64,000 nucleotides of DNA from Roseivirga sp. UBA6052 (GTDB lineage Bacteria; Bacteroidota; Bacteroidia; Cytophagales; Cyclobacteriaceae). A program made the position numbers and the translations under genes. The notes beneath the pieces are model-generated. The model was not told where the DNA came from and made no database searches. It saw nothing but the letters and a program-made list of their open reading frames with translations. Numbering within the stretch: the stretch's first letter is position 1; each line of letters begins with the position of its first letter. The stretch lies in assembly GCA_002427755.1 (NCBI GenBank), contig DIYO01000009.1:1119296-1183295 (forward strand), read 5' to 3'. Below are positions 16,049 through 24,477 of this stretch, piece by piece.

Positions 16049-17869
16049 TTACAACATGAACTTGGTGGGAATAGAAATTTTCATTCTAACCCTTACATCC
16101 TTGCCATCCTTTATGCCACTTTTCCAAGAATAGAATGTCCTGGTTTTGTCTTGTATATCTTTAATGATTGAGCCATAGAACTTATACAGGTCATCATTCT
16201 TTTTATCTGCTCCTCTTACTTTGGTTATCAAGTCCACACTGTGTATTTGCTTTCCTCCATAGATAATGGCTTCAAAGTCTATTGTCTCAGGAAGCATGCT
16301 TTTGTCAATATTTGAGGGAAGAGTTACATCTAGAGCAATGGCTCTTTCAAAGGCGGCTAATCCACCGATAGGTTCTGGTAACTTGTCTACTTGTCTTTCA
16401 GTATAGACTTTTTCATCTGCATCTGCTAGATACTCGTAGAATAAGACATAGTTAACGTGATTCCTGACACTATTCTTGAATTCATCTTTCACTTCATTAA
16501 GACCGAAATAATACACTGGATAAGTTCTCGATAGAAATCTTACCCTGTTTAAACTGCTATCGGCTAACGCTAAATTCACGAGTTCATCTTTGTCATCAGG
16601 GGACAGTTTTCCTACATAAAGTGGCGCCATTGAACCTGCAAAGCTACTGGAGTAGTCTGTTTCACTCGAATTCTGAATGTACCGCCAACTTATTTCTTTC
16701 CCTGCATATATTTCCTTGATCTTTGCTAGCTTCGTTTCAAGTCTTTTGGTCAGATCACGAGTGTAGTACATTGCACCATTGTTATTATTCTGATCTCTTT
16801 TGAAAAGTACCAAAGCTTCCTTTCTAGAATTTACAACAGGGTAACCTTCTGATTTAGCTCTTAGATTAGTTAAAACTTCATGTCTTTCATTTTGATCTAA
16901 ATCCATAATGTCCTTCGCAAATAGCTGTTCTAGACGTTTAATCAAAGGGTTTTCTGTTTTTACTTCTTGTGCGTTTAGAACATTAATACCAATAATACCC
17001 AGCGAAATAATCGAAAAGGCAAAAAGGCTTAGAGCAGTTCTTTTCATGGTGGTTTGTTGTTTTTGAATGAGTCGAATTCTCTTGACCAAACCATACTTCT
17101 GACCAAAGCAATGGCTTAAACTGGTGGAATGCGTTGAAAATGCGGAGGCTAATAATACTCGCAGATACTCTTTGTTGTTTACCTTTTTGAGTGTTGCCCT
17201 ATCTGCCAGAGCTTCATGAATATTTTTAAACTCAGATCTTATCCAGAATAGCATAGGATTGAACCAAGTAAAGATTTGAAGTATGGAGACGAGCAGAATA
17301 TCAAGGCTATGTTTTTGTTGAATATGCTGGCTTTCATGTTCAATTATGATCTTTTTATCCTTAGGATCTAGCGTAATTTCCTTTGGCATTAGAATGGCGA
17401 ATAGGAACGAGCTTGGCGCTTTTACAAGTCCATGATTAATAATAATCAACTTGTTATCTCTATGCCATTGCCCCAAAGTGATTATCAGAATTATTCTTCC
17501 GATTTGGATGATGAATATTGTTAGGAACGCTAAAACTCCAATTTGGTAGACTAACAGTTGATAGTCAATTGGAGCTTCGGTTGATTGAAGGTCTGTTGGC
17601 GTATCAATTGTTGTTTCCTCTGTGTTTGAAACTGATATAGTCGATATGATTTTCTCATCTAGCTCAATTATAGGATGCTCCATCCAACTTTTACTTTCAG
17701 ACACATCAAATTTTAGAAGTGGACTTAGAATAGAAATGAGTACTATACCCTGTAGTATTTTTCTTCTAAGCTTGATTGAAGTATTGTTCCTAAAGCAAAG
17801 GAAGTACACTAAAAAGAGTATACTCAAGACAAGTGTCGATTGGAGGCTCCAGTTTAGTATTGTGTTCAT
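16049..17869 (-). CDS. BlaR1/MecR1-like M56 membrane metallopeptidase with TonB-like tail
   Basis: These are membrane zinc proteases that, on sensing a signal, lead to inactivation of a BlaI-type repressor. The 606-residue protein has N-terminal membrane segments (about 7-23, 40-52, 108-132), then the zinc motif EHESQH (His178, Glu179, His182) and a likely third ligand in IHEALADR near 218, and a fourth membrane segment near 275-290. There is no penicillin-binding sensor domain. Instead the C-terminal region (EPIGGLAAFERAI... to PTKF) resembles a degenerate TonB C-terminal domain, as in other Bacteroidota M56 proteins. The gene starts 4 bases after the BlaI-like repressor stop. The inducing signal is unknown; no beta-lactamase is nearby. 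Confidence 0.85.
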   Translation of the reverse strand: MNTILNWSLQSTLVLSILFLVYFLCFRNNTSIKLRRKILQGIVLISILSPLLKFDVSESKSWMEHPIIELDEKIISTISVSNTEETTIDTPTDLQSTEAPIDYQLLVYQIGVLAFLTIFIIQIGRIILIITLGQWHRDNKLIIINHGLVKAPSSFLFAILMPKEITLDPKDKKIIIEHESQHIQQKHSLDILLVSILQIFTWFNPMLFWIRSEFKNIHEALADRATLKKVNNKEYLRVLLASAFSTHSTSLSHCFGQKYGLVKRIRLIQKQQTTMKRTALSLFAFSIISLGIIGINVLNAQEVKTENPLIKRLEQLFAKDIMDLDQNERHEVLTNLRAKSEGYPVVNSRKEALVLFKRDQNNNNGAMYYTRDLTKRLETKLAKIKEIYAGKEISWRYIQNSSETDYSSSFAGSMAPLYVGKLSPDDKDELVNLALADSSLNRVRFLSRTYPVYYFGLNEVKDEFKNSVRNHVNYVLFYEYLADADEKVYTERQVDKLPEPIGGLAAFERAIALDVTLPSNIDKSMLPETIDFEAIIYGGKQIHSVDLITKVRGADKKNDDLYKFYGSIIKDIQDKTRTFYSWKSGIKDGKDVRVRMKISIPTKFML

Positions 17870-17873
17870 TTAC

Positions 17874-18233
17874 TTACTTTTTAGATTCTAGAATGTCTAT
17901 GATTTCATTAAGCTCGTTTAAATCGAGTTTTTTCTTTTCTGCAAAAAAGGATACCAGTTGGCTTAGTGAACCTTCGAAGTACTTGCCTAATACATTTGAC
18001 ATGGCAAAATCGCTATACTTGTCTTTTGTGATTAATGGGTAGTACTGTTTACTATTTCCAAGCACATTATGAGCTACAAACCCTTTTTGTTCTAACACAC
18101 CAAGTACTGTGGCTACTGTGGTATAGCTGGGTTTATCTTCTTTAAATTCATCAAGAATCTCTCTGGTAAATGCTTTTTCTAGCTTCCAGAGCATTTGCAT
18201 GATGCGTTCTTCCGCCTTGGTGAGTTCTTTCAT
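17874..18233 (-). CDS. BlaI/MecI-family transcriptional repressor
   Basis: This 119-residue winged-helix regulator has the family layout: LTKAEERIMQMLWKLEKAFTREIL, PSYTTVATVLGVLEQKGFVAHN for the DNA-binding helices and wing, then a dimerisation tail with SFFAEKKKLDLNELNEII. In this family cleavage by the partner M56 protease releases the operator. The partner gene follows within 4 bases. Two perfect TAGTAnnnnTACTA palindromes lie 11 to 44 bases upstream of the ATG, which strongly suggests self-repression of the pair. Confidence 0.93.
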   Translation of the reverse strand: MKELTKAEERIMQMLWKLEKAFTREILDEFKEDKPSYTTVATVLGVLEQKGFVAHNVLGNSKQYYPLITKDKYSDFAMSNVLGKYFEGSLSQLVSFFAEKKKLDLNELNEIIDILESKK

Positions 18234-18241
18234 ACTACAAT

Positions 18242-18277
18242 TATAGTAATATTACTATATATATAGTAGATCTACTA
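18242..18277. promoter_or_regulatory. Tandem operator for the BlaI-like repressor
   Basis: TATAGTAATATTACTATA (18242-18259) and TAGTAGATCTACTA (18264-18277) are perfect palindromes sharing TAGTA-N4-TACTA, with centres 20 bases apart. A further half-site TAGTA lies at 18284. They overlap the region where the repressor gene's promoter must be. Binding by the adjacent BlaI-like protein is inferred. Confidence 0.8.
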
Positions 18278-18289
18278 AAAAAATAGTAG

Positions 18290-18970
18290 CTAAAGAAAGT
18301 TAAGAATCTCTTGTGTCAGTAGGCTAGTGCTTACTTTTTCAATAGGATGAGGTTGATTATCAAGAACGTTAAAAGACCCATTGGTGAGCTGAGATGATGC
18401 CCATATACTTTCTTCTTCAGTCACCATTTTATCTTCAGAGCCTCTCAGAATAAGAACTTCGTTCTTAATGGTTTTAAGTGTTTTTGAAGTGAGAAGTGGA
18501 GCCTCGCCAAGTCCCTTCATCATTTGAGCAGTGTTGAGAACGAGAGATTTCCATTCCGAACCATGAGTTAACGCTAATTTTTTCGTGTAAGCGGGAATTT
18601 TCTGTTCCATTGTTTCTGGAATCATTCGGCTGGTTTCGTGCGCTGCTGATTCCTTTGTCCATGCGAATTTGGTTCCGAGCGTGATAATCTTGCCCAACGA
18701 AACGGATTGCTTGGATGCCAAATACAAGGCCACATAACCACCCATACTGTATCCGAATATATTCGGATTATTTAGTCCTTTATCTAAGATGAACTCTCCT
18801 AATTCTTCTGCAAAAACCTCAATACCGAAGCCAGATTTATTGAATGGTGATTTGCCATGACCGCCCAAGTTGAATGAATGACAATTGAACTTTTCATCTA
18901 ATTCAATTTTGAGTTGAGCAAGGGAAGAGGCACTACCTAAGGCTCCATGCAAGAGAATAAGATCTCTCAT
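18290..18970 (-). CDS. Alpha/beta hydrolase
   Basis: A 226-residue alpha/beta-hydrolase-fold enzyme, cytosolic, with the oxyanion motif LLHGALGS at residue 6, the nucleophile elbow GYSMGG (Ser near 74), the catalytic Asp in LRGSEDKMV and His in NQPHPIE. The substrate cannot be told; small esters are typical. Its ATG overlaps the prmC stop by 4 bases (ATGA), so it is translated with prmC. Its stop lies right beside the BlaI operator, so the following gene starts a new unit. Confidence 0.82.
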   Translation of the reverse strand: MRDLILLHGALGSASSLAQLKIELDEKFNCHSFNLGGHGKSPFNKSGFGIEVFAEELGEFILDKGLNNPNIFGYSMGGYVALYLASKQSVSLGKIITLGTKFAWTKESAAHETSRMIPETMEQKIPAYTKKLALTHGSEWKSLVLNTAQMMKGLGEAPLLTSKTLKTIKNEVLILRGSEDKMVTEEESIWASSQLTNGSFNVLDNQPHPIEKVSTSLLTQEILNFL

Positions 18971-19824
18971 TTTCTTACAGCCTTTAACATACGATCCTTC
19001 CCGTTAATGTCCTGCCTCAGTTCAATGTCTTCATATCCTTCATCACTTAGTAACTTCCTCACCTCATTTCCATAGCTCTCATGGATCTCAAAGAAAAGGA
19101 GTCCACTTTTCTTCAAGGCTGAGCTCGACTTTTGAGCAATGGTGCGATAAAAAACCAGTGGGTCTTCATTCGAAACAAAAAGAGCCAACCCTGGCTCAAA
19201 GTCTAATACATTTTTATGCATTTGAGACCTATCACTTTCAGGAATATAAGGTGGATTTGAAATAATGATATCCCAAGTGTCTTTTTCGAGCGAGTTTGAG
19301 AGAATGTCTAGCTTTTGAAAAGAACAAGCAGAGCCAAGCCTTTTGGCGTTAGTTTCAGCTAATTTTAAGGCCTCTTCTGAAATATCTATTCCTGTGCATT
19401 CAAGGTAATCGTATGCTAGATCTACACTAATGGGTATACATCCAGTTCCTGTCCCGATATCTAAAACTTTTAAAATAGACTCGGAAGGTAAATCTGATAT
19501 GGTTTCTATCACCCATTCTACTAATTCTTCGGTTTCTGGTCGAGGGATGAGCGCATGATGGTTGGTCTGAAACTTATGACCGAAGAACTCTTGAAAGCCT
19601 ACTACGTGTTGAAGAGGCATGCCTTGTTGTAGTTTTCGCAAATCGCTTTTGAGCATTCTATCATCAATCGCCAACTCCAAGTTCATAGAGAGTTTGATTC
19701 TATCGATATGCCAACGATCGAAAAGATAGGCAGCAGCTAAGCTACCTGCCTCTCGTTTTCCATACAGAGATTCAATTGTATCAAAAACTTGTTGATATAT
19801 AGACTTTGCAGAAACTACAGGCAT
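18967..19824 (-). CDS. prmC: Release factor glutamine methyltransferase
   Basis: PrmC (HemK) methylates the Gln of the GGQ motif in release factors RF1 and RF2 using S-adenosylmethionine. The sequence shows an N-terminal helical domain, LIPRPETEELVEWV, the SAM motif DIGTGTGCIPISV and the signature IISNPPYIPESD that contacts the Gln. I take ATG 19824 (285 residues) as the start; ATG 19839 is an alternative, and the frame stays open to 19899 through a dispersed repeat. It overlaps the hydrolase gene by 4 bases. Confidence 0.93.
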   Translation of the reverse strand: MPVVSAKSIYQQVFDTIESLYGKREAGSLAAAYLFDRWHIDRIKLSMNLELAIDDRMLKSDLRKLQQGMPLQHVVGFQEFFGHKFQTNHHALIPRPETEELVEWVIETISDLPSESILKVLDIGTGTGCIPISVDLAYDYLECTGIDISEEALKLAETNAKRLGSACSFQKLDILSNSLEKDTWDIIISNPPYIPESDRSQMHKNVLDFEPGLALFVSNEDPLVFYRTIAQKSSSALKKSGLLFFEIHESYGNEVRKLLSDEGYEDIELRQDINGKDRMLKAVRK

Positions 19825-19844
19825 GTTGTAAAAGTACATAATAC

Positions 19845-19916
19845 CCCTAAATCCCCTAAAGGGGACTTTTAAATTGTTTTGTACATTAAATACGCACACC
19901 CTTTAGGGCCGGGGTG
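19845..19916. repeat. Intergenic palindromic repeat, CCCCTAAATCCCCTAAAGGGG type
   Basis: TCCCC-TAAA-GGGGA at 19852-19865, preceded by CCCCTAAA, and a second hairpin CACCC/GGGTG at 19897-19916 facing it. It is the same kind of C/G-block palindrome as at 15238-15268. It lies between the divergent prmC and ribD genes and reaches almost to the possible prmC start at 19839. Confidence 0.65.
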
Positions 19917-19947
19917 AAAGTTTCATTAAGTAACTTGCGCCAGAATT

Positions 19948-20985
19948 ATGACTGATCAACAAGAATCATACATGAAAAGAGCTTTGGAGCTAGCTGAACT
20001 TGGCAGAGGCTCTGTTAGCCCTAATCCTATGGTGGGCTGTGTAATCGTTCATAATGATCAGATCATAGGAGAGGGCTGGCACAGAAAATATGGCGAGGCT
20101 CATGCTGAAGTAAATGCTGTGAATTCAGTGGCCGATCAATCATTGCTAAAAGAGTCAACCGTTTACGTTACACTTGAGCCCTGCTCACATCATGGCAAAA
20201 CGCCACCTTGTGCTAATATGTTAGTTTCAAAAGGTGTCAAGAAGGTTGTTGTTGGTGCTTCTGATTCAAACCCACTTGTAGCGGGAAAAGGAATCGAGAT
20301 TTTAAATAATGGAGGAATTGAGACGGTACAAGGTATCCTTTCAGATCAAGCCAGAGACCAAAATGCCCGATTCTTCACATCGATTGAAAAGCAAAGACCT
20401 TATGTGATTCTCAAGTGGGCCCAAACAACAGATGGATTTGTGGCTCGAGAAAATTATGATTCGAAATGGATTAGTAATGCACAATCTCGCAGTTTGGTCC
20501 ATCAATGGAGAGCAGAGGAAGATGCTATTCTAGTTGGTAAGAATACAGCTAAGTATGATGACCCTAAATTGAATGTAAGAAGTTGGGCAGGAAAAGATCC
20601 TTTGCGATTGGTTATTGATATGAATCTTGAACTAGATTCAGGACTCAATCTTTTCAATGGTGAGATACCTACTGTGGTTTATAATACCATCAAGTCGGAG
20701 GAACGAGATAACCTTGCTTATGCCCAAATCGACTCATCCAATATGGTGAACGAAATATTGAAAGACCTGTATCAACGCAAAATACAATCCGTAATCATTG
20801 AAGGAGGAAGTGCTACGCTTAATTCTTTTATAAATGAGGACCTTTGGGATGAGGCCAGGGTTTTTACCAGTCAAACTGAATTTGGAACAGGAATCAAAGC
20901 GCCTACTATTCAAGGTAAGTTGATTTCGGAAGCGGATATCGCTGGTGATCGCTTACACATCTATCTAAGTAAAACGTCACTCTGA
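19948..20985 (+). CDS. ribD: Bifunctional riboflavin deaminase/reductase
   Basis: RibD carries out the second and third steps of riboflavin synthesis: deamination of the pyrimidine ring and NADPH reduction of the ribosyl side chain. The deaminase domain (1-145) has the zinc motif HAEVNAV and ECSHHGKTPPCA-type PCSHHGKTPPC; the reductase domain (150-345) has YVILKWAQTTDGFVA, SRSLVHQWRAEEDAILVG and VIIEGGSATLNSF. Length is slightly short of the usual 360-370. The final codons (Thr-Ser-Leu-stop) lie inside the left arm of a repeat at 20974-21087, so the C-terminal end was probably set by the repeat. The spacing TAACTTGC at 19931 may be a -7 element. Confidence 0.96.
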   Translation: MTDQQESYMKRALELAELGRGSVSPNPMVGCVIVHNDQIIGEGWHRKYGEAHAEVNAVNSVADQSLLKESTVYVTLEPCSHHGKTPPCANMLVSKGVKKVVVGASDSNPLVAGKGIEILNNGGIETVQGILSDQARDQNARFFTSIEKQRPYVILKWAQTTDGFVARENYDSKWISNAQSRSLVHQWRAEEDAILVGKNTAKYDDPKLNVRSWAGKDPLRLVIDMNLELDSGLNLFNGEIPTVVYNTIKSEERDNLAYAQIDSSNMVNEILKDLYQRKIQSVIIEGGSATLNSFINEDLWDEARVFTSQTEFGTGIKAPTIQGKLISEADIAGDRLHIYLSKTSL

Positions 20986-21087
20986 GAGTCCCGAGACTTC
21001 GGGGCCGAAAGAGTCTTATCAATAATTTAGGTAACCTGCCTGCCGACAGGCAGGTTCTTTCGGTCGTAAACTACCTCAGAATGACGT
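20974..21087. repeat. Nested palindromic repeat element overlapping the ribD stop
   Basis: Outer arms ACGTCACTCTGAG (20974-20986) and CTCAGAATGACGT (21075-21087) pair at 12 of 13 positions. Inside them CCGAAAGA (21005-21012) pairs with TCTTTCGG (21056-21063), and innermost is a palindrome CCTGCCTGCCGACAGGCAGG (21035-21054). The 114-base unit looks like a mobile or dispersed palindromic repeat; similar CTCAGAATGACG and CCTGCC...GGCAGG blocks are common in Bacteroidota. Confidence 0.8.
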
Positions 21088-21119
21088 CCAGCTTTGAACT
21101 GAATTCACTCATTCCTCGT

Positions 21120-21127
21120 TACATTTG
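21120..21127 (+). promoter_or_regulatory. -7 promoter element before the methionine sulfoxide reductase gene
   Basis: TACATTTG matches TAnnTTTG. A TTTG at 21093-21096 could be the -33 element, with a 23-base spacer that is a little long. The ATG follows 17 bases downstream, so the leader would be short. Confidence 0.5.
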
Positions 21128-21144
21128 CACCTTACTGAAAAACC

Positions 21145-21627
21145 ATGGCAGAAGAATTAATCATCGAGCAGTCAGCCACTAAGGCTGAAAAATATAAGTC
21201 ACTCCTTCCTCAGATTGAGGCTTTGATTTATGGTGAAGAGGATGTTACTGCAAATCTTGCCAACATTGCTTCTGCTCTCAAATATGGAATGGATTTCTTT
21301 TGGGTAGGTTTTTACCTAGTGAAGCATGATGAATTGGTTTTAGGACCATTCCAAGGACCAATTGCTTGTACCAGAATTGCATTGGGCAAAGGAGTTTGTG
21401 GTACAGCTTGGGAAAAAGCAGAAACAATCATTGTAGAAAATGTAGACGAGTTTCCCGGACATATTGCATGTTCCTCTGATTCTAAATCTGAGATTGTGCT
21501 ACCAGCTTTCAAAAATGAAAAAGTAGCGCTTATCCTCGATGTAGATTCAGACCAGCTTTCTGATTTTGATGAAGTTGACAGAGAATATCTTGAACAGCTG
21601 ATCAAGCTGATTGAGAAATTTCTTTAG
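21145..21627 (+). CDS. msrC: Free methionine-(R)-sulfoxide reductase, GAF type
   Basis: This GAF-domain enzyme reduces free methionine-R-sulfoxide in the cytosol, protecting the methionine pool from oxidation. The 160-residue sequence carries the family hallmarks GPFQGPIACTRI, GKGVCGTAWE and FPGHIACSSDSKSEIVLP, with the three redox cysteines at residues 75, 85 and 109. All are present, so it should be active. It is a single-gene unit converging on psd, with one base between the two stops. Confidence 0.93.
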   Translation: MAEELIIEQSATKAEKYKSLLPQIEALIYGEEDVTANLANIASALKYGMDFFWVGFYLVKHDELVLGPFQGPIACTRIALGKGVCGTAWEKAETIIVENVDEFPGHIACSSDSKSEIVLPAFKNEKVALILDVDSDQLSDFDEVDREYLEQLIKLIEKFL

Positions 21628-21628
21628 G

Positions 21629-22291
21629 CTAAGGTATCTCAGCAATTACAGTTTGACCCCCTTTAGTTTTCTGGCCATTTTCTACACATATCTTAGCATC
21701 TAAAGGCAAGAATAAATCTACTCTTGAGCCAAACTTGATAAAGCCAAACTCTTTGGCTTGAATAACACATTGTTGCTCTTCGATATACCATTTAATTCTT
21801 CTAGCCGCAGCACCGGCAATCTGCCTAACAAGTACTTCAACACCTTTATGTATTTCATACACTACTGTTGTTCTTTCGTTCTCAGTGCTAGACTTAGGAT
21901 GCCATGCTACTAAGTATTTTCCGGGATGATATTTGAAATACTTCACTAGTCCTGTTACCGGATTCCTGTTGACATGGACGTTTAGCGGAGACATAAAAAT
22001 CGATATCTGGATCCGCTCTTTTCCTTTGAAATACTCTGGTTCTGTAGTCTTTTCAATCACTACTACCTTACCATCGCAAGGTGCTAGAATTTGTTTCTCG
22101 TCTAAATCAAACTTTCTTTTTGGGTTCCTAAAAAACTGCAGGAAAAACAAAAAGAGGAGGAGTGAAGCGCCATATATTCCCACTTGAATTCCAAACGGCA
22201 ATTCAGTTAAGAAGTAAACAGCTAAATCAATTCCTGTTAGAATAAGAAAAAGGGCCAACAAGAATGCACGGCCCTCTTTATGAATTGTCAT
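21629..22291 (-). CDS. psd: Phosphatidylserine decarboxylase, short form
   Basis: Psd makes phosphatidylethanolamine from phosphatidylserine at the inner membrane. The proenzyme cuts itself to make a pyruvoyl group. The 220-residue protein is the short type, with an N-terminal hydrophobic region (residues 10-52), APCDGKVV, NVHVNRNPVTG (His106) and the self-cleavage site FGSR, Gly188-Ser189. It follows the glutamate dehydrogenase gene by 10 bases on the same strand, and cdsA of the same lipid pathway is just upstream; a PssA gene is not in the window. Confidence 0.93.
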   Translation of the reverse strand: MTIHKEGRAFLLALFLILTGIDLAVYFLTELPFGIQVGIYGASLLLFLFFLQFFRNPKRKFDLDEKQILAPCDGKVVVIEKTTEPEYFKGKERIQISIFMSPLNVHVNRNPVTGLVKYFKYHPGKYLVAWHPKSSTENERTTVVYEIHKGVEVLVRQIAGAAARRIKWYIEEQQCVIQAKEFGFIKFGSRVDLFLPLDAKICVENGQKTKGGQTVIAEIP

Positions 22292-22301
22292 AATCTTTAG
22301 A

Positions 22302-23579
22302 TTAATATCCGCCTCTGAATTTGTAGGTCTCAGCTACTTTATCAATTGCCACTATGTAGGCAGCAATTCTCATTGGCACTTTATACTGTTGCGAAGCGCT
22401 ATAAACTTTTTCAAACGCCTCTTTCATAATTCTGTCAGATCTACGGTTAACACGCTCACGCGTCCATTTATAACCAAGTCTATTTTGAACCCACTCAAAA
22501 TAAGATACTGTTACACCACCAGCATTTGCTAAAATGTCTGGTACAGCCATTATACCTTTTTCGTTGATAATCGCATCAGCTTCTGCAGATGTTGGGCCAT
22601 TAGCTCCTTCTACGATTAGCTTCGCTTTTACCTGATCTACATTGCCTTTATGGATAACATCCTCTACAGCTGCAGGTACTAATACGTCAACATCTAGTGT
22701 GAGCAAATCTTCGGGTTTGTCTAGTAATTCTGCACCATCAAAACCTTCTAGTGTTCCGTTGTTATTGTTTCTATAACCGATAGCTTTCTTGATATCGATT
22801 CCTTTCTCGTTGTAATAAGCACCTGAGATATCACTCACCGCTTGAATGGTAGCACCTCTTTCAGAAAGTAGTAGTGCAGCGTAAGAACCTACGTTACCAA
22901 AACCCTGAACCGCCATAGTAGCGTGATAAGGATTGATCTTCAATTTCTCCATGGCTGTTAAGGCAGAAACCATTACACCACGGCCTGTAGCCTCAACTCT
23001 GCCTAATGATCCACCAAGTACTAAAGGCTTACCGGTAACAACAGCGTTAACCGTAACACCTTCACCACGAGAGTATTCATCCATCATCCAGGCCATCTCT
23101 CTTGGGCCCGTGCCCATATCTGGAGCGGGAATATCTCTATCAGGACCAAATACACCAGACATAGCCTGAGTATAAGCTCTTGTCAATCTTTCAATTTCAC
23201 CCTTTGACATTTCTCTAGGGTTACACTTTATACCACCTTTGGCACCGCCATAAGGGATATCTACCACAGCACATTTCCATGTCATCCATGCAGCGAGTGC
23301 TTTAACTTCATCTAAGTGCACGTCCATAGCATATCTTACACCACCTTTAGATGGTCCAAGAATGTTGGAGTGAATTACCCTGTGACCTTCGAATACTTTA
23401 ATGGAACCATCGTCCATTGTAACAGGAAGTGAAACTGAGACTTGTTTAGATGGAGATTTGAGAACGTTGTAGATCTCATCGTCTAGTCCCAACGCTTCTG
23501 CAGCGATGTTGAACCTAGACATCATTGACTCAAAAGGATTGGCTTTATCCTTAATCGGAGCCGGTTCAATGTAACCCAT
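22302..23579 (-). CDS. gdhA: Glutamate dehydrogenase (Glu/Leu/Phe/Val dehydrogenase family)
   Basis: The enzyme interconverts glutamate and 2-oxoglutarate plus ammonia using NAD(P). The 425-residue length is typical of hexameric bacterial forms. Visible are GPSKGGVRYAMDV, the catalytic lysine region DIPYGGAKGGIKCNP, PAPDMGTGPREMAWM, VTGKPLVLGGSLGR and the Rossmann motif VQGFGNVGSYAA near residue 225. The last motif does not by itself settle NAD against NADP. It lies 85 bases after cdsA and 10 before psd. Confidence 0.95.
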   Translation of the reverse strand: MGYIEPAPIKDKANPFESMMSRFNIAAEALGLDDEIYNVLKSPSKQVSVSLPVTMDDGSIKVFEGHRVIHSNILGPSKGGVRYAMDVHLDEVKALAAWMTWKCAVVDIPYGGAKGGIKCNPREMSKGEIERLTRAYTQAMSGVFGPDRDIPAPDMGTGPREMAWMMDEYSRGEGVTVNAVVTGKPLVLGGSLGRVEATGRGVMVSALTAMEKLKINPYHATMAVQGFGNVGSYAALLLSERGATIQAVSDISGAYYNEKGIDIKKAIGYRNNNNGTLEGFDGAELLDKPEDLLTLDVDVLVPAAVEDVIHKGNVDQVKAKLIVEGANGPTSAEADAIINEKGIMAVPDILANAGGVTVSYFEWVQNRLGYKWTRERVNRRSDRIMKEAFEKVYSASQQYKVPMRIAAYIVAIDKVAETYKFRGGY

Positions 23580-23607
23580 AGGGAGTGGTTTGTTGATTAA
23601 ATCGGTT

Positions 23608-23615
23608 CAAAATTA
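23608..23615 (-). promoter_or_regulatory. Likely -7 promoter element of glutamate dehydrogenase
   Basis: On the minus strand this reads TAATTTTG, matching TAnnTTTG, 28 bases before the ATG. A TTGAC about 23 bases further upstream could be the -33 element. This suggests gdhA-psd can be transcribed apart from cdsA. Confidence 0.45.
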
Positions 23616-23664
23616 AGTAAAAAATACGCGATAACAGTCAACTGTGTTACCCATATTTTATGAC

Positions 23665-24477
23665 TTAAATCACGTAGTGAATGTAGGCAGTTGCGAAAGG
23701 TAAAGCAAGTAATAAACTGTCGAAGCGATCTAGAAATCCACCATGGCCGGGAAGACTTGATCCTGAGTCCTTTATAGCTAACGTTCTTTTGAACAGTGAC
23801 TCTACCAAATCTCCTAAAGTTCCGAATACTGATATGATCAAGCCCAAGGCTAACCAATGATAAACGGCAAACACTCCAAAGAAGTGGAAAAACCCGTAAG
23901 CAAATGCCAACCCAAGTAAAGCCCCACCTATAGTTCCTTCCCAAGTTTTGTTAGGCGAGACTTTTTCGAAAAGCTTAGTTTTTCCAAATGTCTTACCTGA
24001 AAAGTAAGCTCCTGAGTCATTAGCCCATTGAATGAACAGAATTCCAATGATTAATTCGAAATGATATGCTCCCTGCACAAAAGCCACGGGAATCAAAAGA
24101 CAAAAGGGTAAAGCAATGTAGAATAAGCCCAGCACGGAGATAGCCAAACAATCAATTGCGTTGGTTCTGTTCAGTTGAATTAATGGATAGATGAATACTA
24201 CTGAAAACAGTACAGGAAGAAGCCAATACATTTCTTGTAATGGTTCTACTTCAAATGAGTAGAAGAGTATTGAAAAGGAAACTAGTCCCAAAATCAATCC
24301 CCACAATTCGAAAGGGTTTGCTCCTGATTTTCTTGCCAATCCATAAAACTCTCTAAGTGTAAGTAGCATAATAATGCCGAAGACAATGGCAAAGCCCAAG
24401 GCATTCCAGACAATTGCACCAATAAGAACTGTGGCGCCTATTAATGCCGTAATAATTCTTATCGCGAGGTTATTCAT
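23665..24477 (-). CDS. cdsA: Phosphatidate cytidylyltransferase
   Basis: CdsA makes CDP-diacylglycerol from phosphatidic acid and CTP, the branch point of phospholipid synthesis. The 270-residue protein is a polytopic inner-membrane protein (about eight hydrophobic segments) and ends with the family signature GDLVESLFKRTLAIKDSG...PGHGGFLDRFDSL. I choose ATG 24477; a TTG at 24498 would extend it by seven residues. The ATG overlaps the last 8 bases of the DUF2007 gene (ATGAATAA), suggesting coupled translation. Confidence 0.94.
   Translation of the reverse strand: MNNLAIRIITALIGATVLIGAIVWNALGFAIVFGIIMLLTLREFYGLARKSGANPFELWGLILGLVSFSILFYSFEVEPLQEMYWLLPVLFSVVFIYPLIQLNRTNAIDCLAISVLGLFYIALPFCLLIPVAFVQGAYHFELIIGILFIQWANDSGAYFSGKTFGKTKLFEKVSPNKTWEGTIGGALLGLAFAYGFFHFFGVFAVYHWLALGLIISVFGTLGDLVESLFKRTLAIKDSGSSLPGHGGFLDRFDSLLLALPFATAYIHYVI

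Noticed and set aside
16049..18233. Beta-lactam resistance operon
   Set aside because: The regulator pair is of BlaI/BlaR1 type, but there is no penicillin-binding sensor domain and no beta-lactamase in the region.
23597..23944. 115-codon minus-strand frame overlapping the end of cdsA
   Set aside because: It overlaps the conserved CdsA signature in another frame, and its composition is not protein-like.
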